Assembly: GCF_031143425.1 (NCBI RefSeq)
Contig: NC_090445.1
Location: forward strand, 1,192,478,691 to 1,192,542,690
Origin: Pleurodeles waltl
Taxonomy: Eukaryota > Chordata > Amphibia > Caudata > Salamandridae
DNA length: 64,000 nucleotides
Direction of reading: 5' to 3'
Shown: piece by piece, positions 8,496 to 20,359 of the stretch
Layout: each line of letters opens with the position of its first letter
Numbering within the stretch: position 1 is the first letter of the stretch
The notes under the pieces: model-generated
Databases searched by the model: none
Told to the model about the DNA's origin: nothing
Seen by the model: the letters and a program-made list of their open reading frames with translations, nothing else
Translations under genes and position numbers: made by a program

Positions 8496-10660
8496 TTTGT
8501 ATCTTTAATTATTCTAGCCATACTGCTTTAAAATGTATTAGCAGCTATATAAACCTGTTTTCTCCATTTTGCAAGGAGTACTATCAAGCTGTGTTCAGTG
8601 GGTGTCACAGGGCAGACAGGGATCAATTGGCCCCATGAATTGGTCGAGGTCATATGCCTATGATATCCTCAGGTCTGTCCCACTATGACTCTACAAACTG
8701 AGCCAAATACAACCAGTCTGTGCTTAACCCTCAATGTTGTCAGCCTGCGCAGTCAAAGACTTTTGAGGTAGGGGGAGTTGGGGCAAGAGTCAACTAACAG
8801 ACACAATAATGTTTGTCCACCCCATATTTGTTGGGTTAAAAGAAAGTAATTTAATCAATTAGCAGATTCAGACCCAGGGTTGTAATCCTATTTGTAATCT
8901 TCAATGAGATGCTACACCTGTTTAGTACACTATCCTCTGTAAGGGAGTTCCCCAGCATCCACAATCCTGTGTGTAATTCAGGACAATGCACTAATAGACA
9001 CAGTTGCAATTCACTCAAAATACAACCAAAGCACAATTGAGCATAACAGTTCAGTTTGTTTTCACCACTACAAGTCCCCCCAGTAGGTTTTAAGTTTGTA
9101 AAGCAGAACTCTCTGTCTGCCTTATCAATCTCTTAATCCACTCACAGTCTTGGCCTCAATGTTAATTTTGCTTTGTTACTGCAGTTCTCATATTGTAGGC
9201 ATGTGCAGCAGTCCGGCTCCTGAGGTTGTGGCTGTTGGGGTGCATGGGCCATGGTGTCACTTAGAACTTGATGGCTCAGAAAGCTCAGCATGGCAGCTCA
9301 GACATCAGTACTTGCATTTGCCAGTAGTGTCATCTTAAGGCAGAGGGATGACATGTTGTTTGGACTACCAAATGTTAACCTGGGGGGGGTGGGTCTTCGA
9401 CACCAGTGGTCTGCGACCAGTCAGGAATTGCATCTCAGCATTAATAAAGTAGTAAAACTTCAATGTCTGCAGAAGCTGCACTAGTCTCTCACTCATACGG
9501 TAGCTTGCAAATCACACACAATGTTTAGCAATTTCAAGTCTTGGTGCAGTTCACAGCAAGCACCACTCAAGGATAGCAGGCAAACATTCCTCTAATGAGC
9601 TACTCCTGACAATGCTATCTGGCAGTTGCTCACTTTCTCTTATTGTTCCTCACACTAAGAACCCACTGGGCTTCTACTCCTGGACAGGATCTCCTCCTGC
9701 AGGACAAGGCACACAGCTTCCCTCTCTCAGCAGGCAGGTAGGCTTCTAGACTCTAAGACAACTATCAGCTCTCCACCAGATAGCACAGACTTTGGATGAT
9801 TTCCCTTTACCACAGAAATCTTTTGAGTACTCTGGGGATCACTCTCTTCCTTGGCATGAATAATTTGAAACAACACCAAACTGGGGTGGTTTGTATCACA
9901 ATTCTACACACATTTTCCAAACAAGGGGTATGAATCCACTATCTAATGTTTTCAAAACCGGTTTGAGTTGTTTTTCCTTCATGTCATTTTCTGGCTGTTC
10001 CTTAGCACAGCTCTGTACCAGAAATACAATTATTCCCAGTATTTTATTAAGTGTTCTCCTATATGTAAGAATTTATCATCTTTTGTTATGTAAACCCTCA
10101 CCCACCAGGGTACCTGCTGTGAGGGATTCACAAAACAGGTTTTGAACCTCACATTACCAGCAAAAGGCCTTGACCTCTGTGCACATTCTAGATTAGCGTG
10201 ACACCATTGGCAACAACATCTCAGGATACCTGTCTAGCATGTAGTTGGGAATATCCTCAACCAGTACATAACATGTGGACTACAAACAAAAATATGGCTC
10301 TGCAATAATGTTCACTGTATGGACTAGTCAGTCTGAACTACAAAACTACATGAGGAATACATGTTCTCAGAATGAGTTTGAGGGGCCAACAGGACAGGCA
10401 GAGGCTACTGGGCCTCACTATATAGGTGGAGGTCATTTGCTTCTGATGTCATGGGGTGGTCCTACTATGGCTTTGAAAACTGGGCCAAGTACAACCCCTT
10501 TTACATTTGACTCTCAGAGGGGGCAACAGTGAGATTTCACAGACTTCTCAAGTAGGAAGTGTGGGGATGATCGCGCTCAGAGCTCACCAGCTTTACAACA
10601 CGATAGTGAATGTCCAACCCTGTGCTCATATGAAAAAAAAGTACTTTAATATACACTAGA
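8496..10660. other. Diverged unit flanked by a pair of direct repeats (possibly LTR-like)
   Basis: A segment at about 8600-8865 recurs, roughly 65-70% identical by eye, at about 10392-10660 in the same orientation. Shared landmarks are GAGGTCAT, ACTATG, ACAAACTGAGCCAA/AAAACTGGGCCAA and TACAACC. About 1.5 kb lies between them with no readable coding frame. This would fit an old non-autonomous LTR element, or two independent copies of one repeat. TG/CA ends and a target-site duplication are not evident. Confidence 0.35.
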
Positions 10661-10739
10661 AATAAGCATGAGACAATATGTCAACAGAATGCAATTTAGA
10701 GTTCCTGGACAGTATCCAGCCAGTGCTGTGCCTCTATCC

Positions 10740-13156
10740 AATATTTCCCTACCCCCCGCCATCAAGCACAAGGACAAGCTCCCGTGCAACACCTTCGAAG
10801 AAGAGGAGTCCCACCTCATGGAATACCTAATCAGCGTAATCCAAACCGTTGCCAGAACAACCATCAGAGGAGCCCTCGTATACAGACCCCAGGGACCCAG
10901 CCCCAAATTCTGCAGTGCCATTGCGGACCTCATCGACCCCCCAGCCATCGCCTCGACAGACTACATATTCCTAGGAGATCAGAACTTCCATCTAGACGAC
11001 CCCAGTGACAACAAAACCACCAATCTCCTAGACAGCCTAAGCAACATTGACTCAGACAACTAGTCACCAGCCCTAATCACTCCGTAGGCCACACCCTGGA
11101 CCCCATCTACACAGCCAGAGAAAAAATCAAGTTTACCCACACAACGGAGCTCACATGGAAGGACCACCACCTGGTACACTTCACCATAATCAACAGACCA
11201 GAACCCTCCACCAAACCCCTTCCTCCCCCTCTCCACAGATGGGGAAAAGTCACAGAGACCCAATGGACCACCACCCACCAGTCCAGCAAACCCATCCTCT
11301 CCAGTAACCTTTAACAAGATGCCAGCATCCTTTACAAATGGATCATTAACAGTGCCAACAATGTCGCCCCACAATGAGCTCTGCCACCGGACGATCCAGC
11401 AAGCTTACAAGGGGGTTCACCCCGAACTATGCTTACACAAGAGAGAATACAAAAGGTTAGAAAGATGACGGTGTTGCACCAGGGACTTTGTTGACCGCAC
11501 CTCCTTCAAAGATGTGCTGAACAAATACCATCTCTGAGAAGCAAAAAAGGTCACACTACTCAGCCACACCGAGGAAAGCACCAACTGCCCAAAGGAACTC
11601 TTCAAGATTGTCAAAGAGTTCTCCTACCTAACAGCAACTGAATACACGATACAACCTACCCAGGCCCTCTGTCGACTACTTCCATGACAAAATCACAGCC
11701 ATCTACAGCAACTTCCCCCTTAAACAACCAACATAGATCACCTTCTGACCCCGTCTCAGGACTTCCTCAGCCACCTCATCACAGAATAGAAGCTACTATC
11801 CATCCAGGAAACAGCCACCCTCATGACTTCAACCCACTACAGTGCAACCAATGACCCACGCCCAAATTACATCTTCAACCTGGGCCAGAAGGAAATGAAC
11901 AAAATCCTTTCTCCCATCTTCAACACGTCCATCAAGACTACCACCATCCCAGAAGCATGGAAACAAGCAGAGGTCAAACCGCTCGAGGAAACCTTCCACC
12001 AACCCCAGCGAGCTAAAATATTACCACCTCATTTCTCTTCTCCCGTCACCAGCCAAGGACCTGGAAAAAGCCATTAACATGCAGCTCTCCGAACACCTGG
12101 AAAAACACAACCTACAAGACTCCTTCCAATGTGGCTTCCACTCCAACTACAGCAATGTGACTGCCTTTATCGAAGCAACGGATGGCATCAGGTCCCTCCT
12201 CGACCACAAAGAGAAAGGGTCTGCCTCCCACCCTTCGCTTCAGAACCTAAGATCAACATATGCAGCGCCCCTCAGGGATCCTCTTTCAGCCCTACTCTCT
12301 TCAACATCTACGTGACGCCGCTGGCCAAGATTGTTCATTCCCATGGACTCAACATCATTTCCTATGCTTTCTTTCCAAAAACCACGGCACCCCTAGAGAC
12401 AACTTTAGCAACGCCATGACATACGTCACTGGATGGATAACATCCAACTGCTTGAAATTGAGAAGGAGGTGATCTTCTTAGGGAGCAACTCCTCCCCGTG
12501 GGACGACTCATGGGGGCCATCCACGCTCAGACAACCCCCGACCACTACACACCAGGCCCACAACCTCAGCATCATTATCATCATCAAACTCACCTTCAAA
12601 CAGTAGATAAATGCAGTGGCCTCCTCCAGCTTCCATACGCTCTGCATGCTACGGAAGATTTTCAAATGAATCCCCATCGAAACCATAAAACCGGTCATCC
12701 AAGCCATCATCTTCTGCAGACTAGACTATGGAAATACTCTCTACATTGGACTTCCTGTCCAGCTCCTCAACCGCCTCCAGACCATCCAGAACGCAGCAGT
12801 GAGACTCATCCTATGCCTCCTTAGAAGGACCCACATCACCCCCACCTCAGAGGTCCACATTGGCTGCTGGTGCACAATAGGTGCAAAATCAAGGCTCTCA
12901 CCATCGCATAGAAAGCCCTCCACAACATCGGACCCAAGCTAATCAACCGCAGACTCCCTTTCTTTCCGCCAACCAGGGAACTTCGTTCGACAACTCTTGC
13001 CCTCGTGCTTGTCCTGAAAGTCCGCCACAGCAGAGGACGCTCCTTCTCCAACCTCGGCGACAAGACCTGGAATGATCTCCCTCCCCCTCCACCTTGGCAC
13101 CTCGCACACCCTCCTCGACTTCAGGAAAAAGCTCAAGACATGTCTTTTTGAGGAGT
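10740..13156 (+). pseudogene. L2 ORF2: endonuclease and reverse transcriptase, many stops and frameshifts, YADD lost
   Basis: The endonuclease remnant includes LVYRPQGPSPKFCSAIADLI and DYIFLGDQNFHLDDPS, the GDxN catalytic block, at about 10880-11010. After several frame changes the reverse transcriptase appears. TTIPEAWKQAEVKPL lies near 11940, INMQLSEHLEKHNLQDSF near 12075, QCGFHSNYSNVTAFIEATDG follows near 12128, and GSSFSPTLFNIYV lies near 12280. The catalytic block reads ISYA followed directly by FFPKTT (about 12355-12375), so a deletion has removed the two aspartates. Downstream come FCRLDYGNTLYIGLP and NRLQTIQNAAVRLIL (12715-12810) and the terminal FRKKLKTCLFEE ending at 13156. It cannot encode an active enzyme. 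Confidence 0.8.
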
Positions 13157-13231
13157 AGCCACCTGACGCACAGCAACATCCCGGAGTGCCTGGCTACCCA
13201 CTGGGGTGATAAGCCATGCTTTACAAAGCCA

Positions 13232-13234
13232 ATG

Positions 13235-13272
<38 letters not shown>
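13232..13272 (+). repeat. (ATTG)n tail of the L2 LINE
   Basis: About nine ATTG units in a row directly follow the L2 3' UTR, as expected of L2 elements, whose 3' ends are short tandem repeats instead of poly(A). Confidence 0.85.
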
Positions 13273-13927
13273 ATACTCTTTTGGTATTGCATAAATCCAT
13301 AACAGGTCCCCAGAGTGATATGCATGGATGGCCTTGGCACATAGAGAATTTAACCGCACTTCCATTCACTGGTGTGGATGTTGGATGTGCATGGTAAACT
13401 GCTGATTACAAGTCTGGAGGATCAGATGCCTATGTAGAATTCCGCTCTGCCTGATAACACCTGGCCTTGTGAAACTGCTATTGGTTTTCCAGGTGTGGGA
13501 ATACCAAACCCCATTTTACCTGCAACAGCAGTCAAGTCTCATCTGCCGGTCCTGGCCTTCCTTGTTCTTTGACAAGCGGGGAGAATACAATACTCCCCAC
13601 TGCCATTCTTCTTCCCATTCCTTCCCTTACTTGCTTGGCCCCTCTGCCTCCCCCTTCCTCAAATCAGTCCCACGTGCTCAAAGCAGGTGCTAAATATGTG
13701 CATTAAACTCCATTAAAAAATAATATCTTGCAGAACTCTGAAGAGTAATGATGCATCTGAAAGTTATTCCCCATTCTAAGGGGTTTCACTTGTAATTGTA
13801 CGGTACTGGTGGGATGTAAGGAGAACTATGAGCAGAATTAACCCCCAGTACTGTGGATTTAGTAATTAGCAAACAAACATAAATGATGGACATAATGAAG
13901 AACCAGTCAAACATTCATCGGCAGTCA
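13273..13927. other. No recognisable feature
   Basis: Apart from a pyrimidine-rich stretch at 13590-13660, I see no coding frame, repeat end or palindrome here. Confidence 0.5.
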
Positions 13928-14097
13928 CAGATCTGGGTTTAATCCATCAATTATTTTGCTCACCATGCCACCCCAGTTTGGACCCAGCCATATGGACTGT
14001 TCCTATGGGGAGGAGGGTCAAGACTGATTTGCATATGGCTAGGTCCAAACTGGAATGGCATGGGTAGCAAAAAAATGATTGATTTAGGCCCAGATCT
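13928..14097. repeat. Foldback repeat, imperfect 66-bp arms
   Basis: The left arm (13928-13994) and right arm (14032-14097) are imperfect reverse complements around a 37-bp loop containing GGGGAGGAGGG. Matching landmarks are CAGATCTGGG/CCCAGATCTG, CCAGTTTGGAC/GTCCAAACTGG and CCATATG/CATATGG. A short related half-copy may lie near 14940-14990 (TTTTTTGCTCATTATGCCACT). Confidence 0.75.
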
Positions 14098-15753
14098 CTG
14101 CACTAGGGGTGAATGTTTGACATTGTTCAGCATTCCGTCTATCACTTGTTCTTTTTGATTTAGTAATTAGGGCCTCTGTGTGACTGTCTGTGTGACAGGG
14201 CATGGAAATTGGAAGTAAAATAGAGTAAGGACTACCTCATAATTGAATCTACTACAGATGCTCATGGGGACCTTCTATTGTGAACTGCCTTGCCTGCAAA
14301 CTCAAGGTGCTTGCATGTGGCTAACAACATCTTTGCTTGCTGAAGAACCTTGTTCACTTGAGCAGAGCAATATCCTCAAAAACTAACCTGGAGCATTATA
14401 TGACTTTAGATAGCAATTCAGGGAAATGTCACTCTGTCTTTGTGTCTTTGTGGCAGTCACCAACACCCTTATCAATAGTGCCTGTGTAGGAGGTAGGGAG
14501 CAGTTGCATGACGATGAAAACTATGCAACAGACTTCGGACAGGGGAAGTATTATCTCTGTTTAGACATTCCATGACATGTGAAGAAATACAAACATCTTA
14601 GGGGTGGTAACAACTCTCCCTTTAACTGGAAGTTGAAATTTAGAGTCAAGTGTGCAGAGGGATCACAACAGAGAAAGAGCCCACTGGCCTTTGCCCAGTT
14701 AATACTCCTCTCGCTTGATCTCACTGTGCTTAAACTACCAGGGCTGTTTTAGGATATAATAACCTATTTGCCATTAAAGAAGTATTGAAAAGCATGCTAA
14801 TTCTCACGGAAACGTGGTGTGCACTGATTTTAAGATATAGTTTAGAGTAGAATATCTCACTAAAATCCGAAACATGGATGGGTGAAATGCTTGAATTAAA
14901 CTCAGCATGTCATATGTAATTAGGGCCACATTCCAGTACATCTTTTTTTGCTCATTATGCCACTATAGGGACCAAGCAACTCAGCCTTGGTCATGCTTAA
15001 TATAGGAAGCATATTACACGGGAGATAACTATAAGAACATTATAAGGATATACATAAAAATATGTTTTATTATACTGATATGGTATCCCAATACCTAACT
15101 ACATAATACAAAACAAAATGAAAAGCATAGTTAAAAAATTCAGAAGAAAGTAAGTAATGTTGGGCAGAGCAGTTCATAAAGTAAACACTCTGGTGTCAAT
15201 ATGAAAATGGAATTGGGTTAATGGTGCACAAAGATTTAAAGAAAAGGCGACATGACATAAAAAGAGTGTAGAGGATGCCAGAGACCATCAACATTGGAGG
15301 GTCATCAAGCTGAGTGCCAGTCCAGTAGCAGGCATGGTAAAAAGTCACAATACCTTTCGGCTAACATTCCAAAGCTCTTAATCATGGCTCATTATTAGAA
15401 CAGGCCACGAGTTAGAACTCTGGAATTAAGGCTCACGTTTCTCACAGTGCCTGAAAGTGGACCAAAAGAGTCACAGTCAGCAAAATGGCACTTCATGTAT
15501 CTTCTGCCAGCTCCCCTATCCAAATCCTGATGCTGCTCTCATGCTGCTAATGAGCGGCATGACAGCAGTCCCAGGACTGGCTGGAGCGGGCTGCCTCAAT
15601 GCTCCAGAAGGTACAGGGGACCTGTGCCTGCTCTTCACCAAGCTGTCTGAGACAGTGATATTGAGAGGTTTACTCTGAGCATGTGAGGCTGGTCAGCTCA
15701 AGGCAGTCGGCCAAACTGACATGAGCATTTTAACTGGTGTAGTGAGCCCCACT
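14098..15753. other. No recognisable gene or element
   Basis: AT-rich with scattered short frames only. The possible half-copy of the preceding foldback at about 14940-14990 is the single hint of a repeat. Confidence 0.5.
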
Positions 15754-15870
15754 CCCCTGCTGCCAGTCAGCAGCCATGCCCCGCCCTCAAACATTGCTCT
15801 GGCTGGGAGCAGTGAAAAATAAAATGGTAATTAATTTTATTTTTCATGTTTGCTGCACTGGCAGCAGGGG
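15754..15870. repeat. Foldback repeat with two nested perfect 13-bp arm pairs
   Basis: The outer arms CCCCTGCTGCCAG (15754-15766) and CTGGCAGCAGGGG (15858-15870) are exact reverse complements. The inner arms TGAAAAATAAAAT (15813-15825) and ATTTTATTTTTCA (15834-15846) are exact as well. The sequence between outer and inner arms pairs only partly. Confidence 0.75.
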
Positions 15871-16339
15871 CGATGCACCTCTGCCCTAATAGGGGACCCC
15901 AGCTGATGCCAGGTACCAAAAGCAAGCAGACGGTTGGGGCATTCATTGAGCCACGCTGATCTTTCAGTTCCAGACACTGGCATAGGAACTAATAGAACAT
16001 TCTTAACGTAGGGATTATGGCCCTCATTATGACATTGGCGTCAGCTGGCCGCCAAGCCGGCGACGGCGGCAGTACCGCTGCCAGACCAGCGGGAATGACT
16101 GCCATATAATGACTATGGCAGTGATACCTCTGATAGAGGGGCGTCCTTGGGTTTGGGTTTGGGAGAGTTTGGGAGGGGGCGGCTCTTTACCCTTCCATTT
16201 TGGGAGCGGAGAAGTGGGCTTGGGGTGGGTGGCCAGAGTTCCACTCATGTGCACCTTAGTGGCAGCTGAAGTCTTAGGGGGTGGAACAGGGCTAGATTTG
16301 GTGCTGGAGGCACTGGGGGGGGAATGGGACCTTTCTTTT

Positions 16340-18520
16340 ACGGGCGGAAGGTAGGGGGAGGGAAGAGGTCAAGGCAGGAAAGGAAAAGCTTCTTAGGACC
16401 AGTGGGTTTGGCTGTGGTTGGAGGTATGGGAGTGGTTGTAGGAGGAGGAGGTGTGCTGTACTTGGGTGCAGGTGCATGGACAGTGTGCATGTGTAAGGTG
16501 GATTGCTGTTGGGGGTCTGAGTGTGAGCATTTGTGTGTCTTTGGGGGGCAGACAGGGTATGGAAGGTCAAACAGGACGTGTGGATGGATGCTGTGGTGGT
16601 ATCTGCAAGTAAGGGTGAATGTGTGCTGCATGAGGTGGTGATGGTGGTAGTGGTGACTGCGCAAGTGGTGTGTGGGGTGCATGTCTGTGGGTCTGCTGTT
16701 GTGGTGACTGTGGGCAAGGCTGTGCAGGTGGCAGGAGCTAGGACTGTTGATGCTGTGCATGCAGGTGTGAGTGCCAATGTTGCTGTGAGGGAGGAGGAGG
16801 AGGGGGAGACAGTGGATAATGTTGTGTGTGCATCTGTGTGCTGGCTGTGTGAGTGTTTCTCTGTGCGAGTCTTGCCTGTTGTTTTGGGTGCATGCTCGTC
16901 AGAATGTGTGCGTGGGATGGGTTGGGGGAGAGGAGACTGGGACTGGAAGTGGTATTTGGAGTGGGGACGGAAGAAACAGGGACACTGGCTGTCATCAGAG
17001 AAGAGGCCAGAGCGTGAAATGGTCTCTGTATGGCCGCCAAGTCACCATGAATGCCCTTCAGGAAGGCATTGCATTGCTGCATCTGGGAGGCCAGCCCCTG
17101 GATCACATTCACAATGGTTGACTGCCCTACATCAATGCATCTAAGGAGATCAATAGCCTCCTCACTGAGGGCAGCAGGGCTGACTGGGGCAGAGTGTGAG
17201 GTGCCTGGGGTGAACGAGAAGCCCACCCTCCTGGGTGAGCGGGCACGGGCAACTCGGTGGGGGGCTACTAGGAGGGCTGTGCTGGTCCGGGGGTGGTGGT
17301 AGAAACTGTAGGTGGGGCGGTCCCAGAGTCGTCCGCCTCCACCAGAGAGCTTCCATCGGAGGAGGAATCAGAGTCAGTTGCATCAGCTCCTATCCCCCCC
17401 ATGGTGCTCCCCTCGCCATCCATCCCACTGGCCCTCTCTGCATCGGTGGACTCAACCTCCTGGGTATCATGGGCTGCAGCACCCTCACTCGCTGGTGTCC
17501 CTGCTCCTTTGCCAGATTATGCTAATGCACACATGGACAGGATGACAAAAGGAGGGGGGGAGAAAGCGAGTACAGGATCAATCACAGCACCAACAGCACA
17601 GATGGCATAGACATCACTATCACACTCTGAGACTAGAAAGGGCAGTATGGATCACACTGGCATACCATTGGCTAGATACCACAGCAGGCTGGAGCCAAAC
17701 TCTGCCATCTGCACACCAACTGGGACCAACTAAGCCCTGTCTGACATGGAAAGCCAGCTGCCTAGCTATCAGGAATATGCATTACACCCAAAATACCTAA
17801 GCTGGACCACACAGCAATGTCTAAGCTGGCATACTGGGGCATCCACTGACTAGAACCCTGCACCCAAATCCCATACCAGGCAACAAAGATGGTTGTCACA
17901 CACACTGTACTCACCCCCTTGTGGCTGCTGTGATGTCCTCAAGTGCCCATCCAGCTCTGGGTAAGCCACCGCCAGTATGTGGGCCGTCAGGGGGGTCAGG
18001 TTCCGACAGGCACCTCTCCCTCATTGGGAGGCCGTCCACAGCTGGGCCTCCACGGTCTTCTGGGCACAGCGTCTAGGGTCCTCTCACGTTTCCTGCAGTG
18101 GTTGCTCCGACGGTTATGGAGCCCCAGGGTCTGCACATCCTTGGCGATGGCACGCCACAACCCCTTCTTATAATGGGCGCTGACCTGCAGAGGAAACAAT
18201 AAACAGAGGGACACCATGAACCAGACAATCCAGCCTTTCACAAATATGGCCTCCATACCGAATTTGCCCCTCATCAGGCACACACATGACCCGTACCTCT
18301 GTATGAACACTGTCACATGCCCCCCTCCCCTCAAATGACACACTGCCAGCACACACACACATCTACATGCAGAAATGTTGCATGCAACGTACCCATGGTG
18401 TACTCACCTGTTGGTCTGGAGGCCCATACAACTGTCCATAGAGGGGTAGGACCCCCTCCACAAACTTCTCCAACTCCTCCGACATGAAGCTGGGGCCCTT
18501 TCCCCTGTAGCACGGGCCAT
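16340..18520 (-). pseudogene. Harbinger accessory gene 1: Myb/SANT-like DNA-binding protein, three exons, frame-damaged
   Basis: In Harbinger elements such proteins bind the ends and bring the transposase to DNA and into the nucleus. Exon 1 begins at ATG 18520 or, one base out of frame, ATG 18485, and reads SEELEKFVEGVLPLYGQLYG. It ends at donor GTGAGT (18407). Exon 2 (18184-17915), after acceptor CTGCAG, holds the trihelix-like core LWRAIAKDVQTLG and HNRRSNHCRKR, slips frame, then reads LTPLTAHILAVAYPELDG before donor GTGAGT. Exon 3 (from about 17521) is acidic (ESTDAERASGMDG, DATDSDSSSDGSSLVEADD). It continues as SEEAIDLLRCIDVGQSTIV and the coiled-coil-like LASQMQQCNAFLKGIHGDL, and ends in a His/Pro/Thr-rich tail to about 16340. 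At least two frame slips and one stop make it a pseudogene. Exon calls rest on splice motifs only. Confidence 0.7.
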
Positions 18521-18960
18521 GGCAGGTTCCAGACACAGGTCACAGTAGCACACGCAGTGGAAATGTAGTCCTGTGGAAAGTCAGGAATCAAGTGAAGTGA
18601 TAGACAGAAAATGGCAGTCATGTCCGCGGCGGTGAACACCGTCACCGCCAGCGTTAATCATTATTGGTTCCTGTACTCCATAGAGCCCCATGTTAGCCAA
18701 TGAGGAATTGCACGGCGGTGCAGACTGCCTCCCGCCATTACGCCTAACGCTGGCGGAGTGAGGTCACTTCCACCTGTCCCTGCATACAGTACAGGTGGTT
18801 GTCATTTTCTACTGCTAGTAGACATGTACAGATTTAACAGTGGGTCACTGGTGTCAAATGTACACACCTAGACAATTCCAGTGTCCAACATACAAACATG
18901 CTCGGTCTACACTGATGTTGTGCTTACATAGTTCCTGTTGTCATTCCCTTCTTACTTTCA
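18521..18960. promoter_or_regulatory. Shared upstream region between accessory gene 1 and the transposase
   Basis: The two genes face away from each other across about 440 bp. The region holds a GC-rich block with GGCGGTGAACACCG and GCTGGCGGAG. It also has two CCAAT motifs, ATTGG at 18664-18668 (CCAAT on the minus strand) and CCAAT at 18696-18700 (plus strand). I see no clear TATA box. A bidirectional promoter is inferred from geometry and CCAAT boxes only. The last 40 bp look like an intron end (pyrimidine run, TTTCAG) leading into the transposase exon. Confidence 0.4.
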
Positions 18961-20058
18961 GTTCACATAGGTACCAAGCACTACGGATGAACAAGGAAGG
19001 GCATGTACCTGTGTACAGATCCCTTGTGGACTTGGCTACACTGGAGGACAGGCACATCATACTTACCTGTCATCTGGACAGGGCCACAATCACAGAGCTG
19101 TGTGCACAATTAAAGCCGTATCTGATACCTGCTATCCGTTGCACCACAGCAATACCCCCTCTTGTGCAGGTACTATCAGTGCTCCATTCCCTGGCAACAG
19201 GCTCTTTCCAGGTGACAGTGGGCTTGGCTGCAGGAATGTCACAGCCAATGTTCTCTATTGTGCTTGCAAGGGTTTTGGCAGCCTTGCTCAAACATGTGCA
19301 GCTACATCGCATTTCCCAAGGTAGATGAATTGCCCACTGTGAAGGCTGGTATGCAATGGGTCACATACCACATGTGATTGGGGCCACTGACAGGGCCCAT
19401 ATTGCCTTAACACCCCCCCCCCCGGGCCAATGAACAGGTGTAAAGGAATAGGAAGAGTTTCCACTCACTCAGTGTCACTGCCAAGTATCCTGAATTGGTG
19501 CATGATGCCTTTGTCCTGAGGAATAGCAGTGTCCTACAGCTGATGGCACGACTACAGAGGCACAGAGTGTGGCTTATAGGTGAGCCTGAGTCCCCAACTA
19601 ATGTATGTAAGTGTATGTCTTCAAGAGTCAAATCCCATGCCATTGTGAAGGGCTAATGTGTGTCCCTCACTTCTTGCAGGTGACTCCGGCTACCCAAACC
19701 TGTCCTGGCTCCTGACCCCTGTTAGGAATCCGAGAACAGGGGCTGAGAATAGGTATAATGATGCTCATGGGCATTCCAGAAGGACTGTTGAAAGGACCTT
19801 CGGTCTCCTGAAGGCCAGGTTCAGGTGCCTCCATCTTACAGGTGGATACCTATGCTACTCCCCTGAGAAGGTCTGCAAGATTGTTGTTGTGTGCTGCATG
19901 TTGCACTATTTGGCCATGAGACACCAGTGCCCTATCTGCAGGAGGAGGGGGGTGACAATGCAGCTGTGGCAGCAGTGGACACTGAGGACAGTGAGGTGGA
20001 GGAAGAGGAGGAGGATGTGGACAGCATGACACATATGATACCGCAGTACTTCCAATAA
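18961..20058 (+). pseudogene. Harbinger DDE transposase, two exons, DDE residues recognisable, frameshifted
   Basis: HARBI1-type transposase, which cuts and joins the element. After an acceptor-like TTTCAG it reads LVDLATLEDRHIILTCHLD, ITELCAQLKPYLIPAIR and LVQVLSVLHSLATGSFQ, then GLAAGMSQPMFSIVL, the conserved SQ..S block. A stop and shift follow near 19325. The first Asp lies in GATDRAHIAL (about 19380-19410). A poly-C run (about 19411-19422) disrupts the next segment. The second Asp lies in KYPELVHDAFVLRNS (about 19480-19525). An intron (about 19580-19679, GTGAGC...TTGCAG) splits VWLI from GDSGYPNLSWLLTPV. The Glu lies in RRTVERTFGLLKARFRCLHL. A last slip near 19927 precedes an acidic tail with stop at 20056-20058. 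No long uninterrupted frame remains. Confidence 0.8.
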
Positions 20059-20359
20059 CACTCAGGTAAGCTGTTAAACTATACATTTCTCCATTTAAGT
20101 GTTGTAATGTGTGTCTGTATCATAATGTCAGTCACTACCTCTGCATTCCAACTGACTGTCACCTATGCCTTCCCATATTGCAGATGTTGGTGTGGTTACA
20201 ACAGTATAAAGCTGTGATGTGTATAGACTGCTGAGACACATAAGTAGTATGGATCAACATATTAGTGGACATTTTCTCATGATCATGCAGGTCAATACAG
20301 TATAATACATTGTACCCTTCCTTCAGATAAAGCACTATTACTCAAGTTGTGTCCAAGGG

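Larger units (their letters stand above)
10661..13272 (+). mobile_element. L2-type LINE, 5'-truncated, heavily decayed
   Basis: The order is endonuclease fragment, reverse transcriptase, C-terminal region, then a 3' end made of ATTG repeats. The tetranucleotide tail and the C-terminal wording (RLQTIQNAAVRLIL, GDKTWNDLP, FRKKLKTCLFE) are characteristic of the L2 group within the CR1/L2 clade. The element is cut at its 5' end near 10660, inside the endonuclease. Confidence 0.8.
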
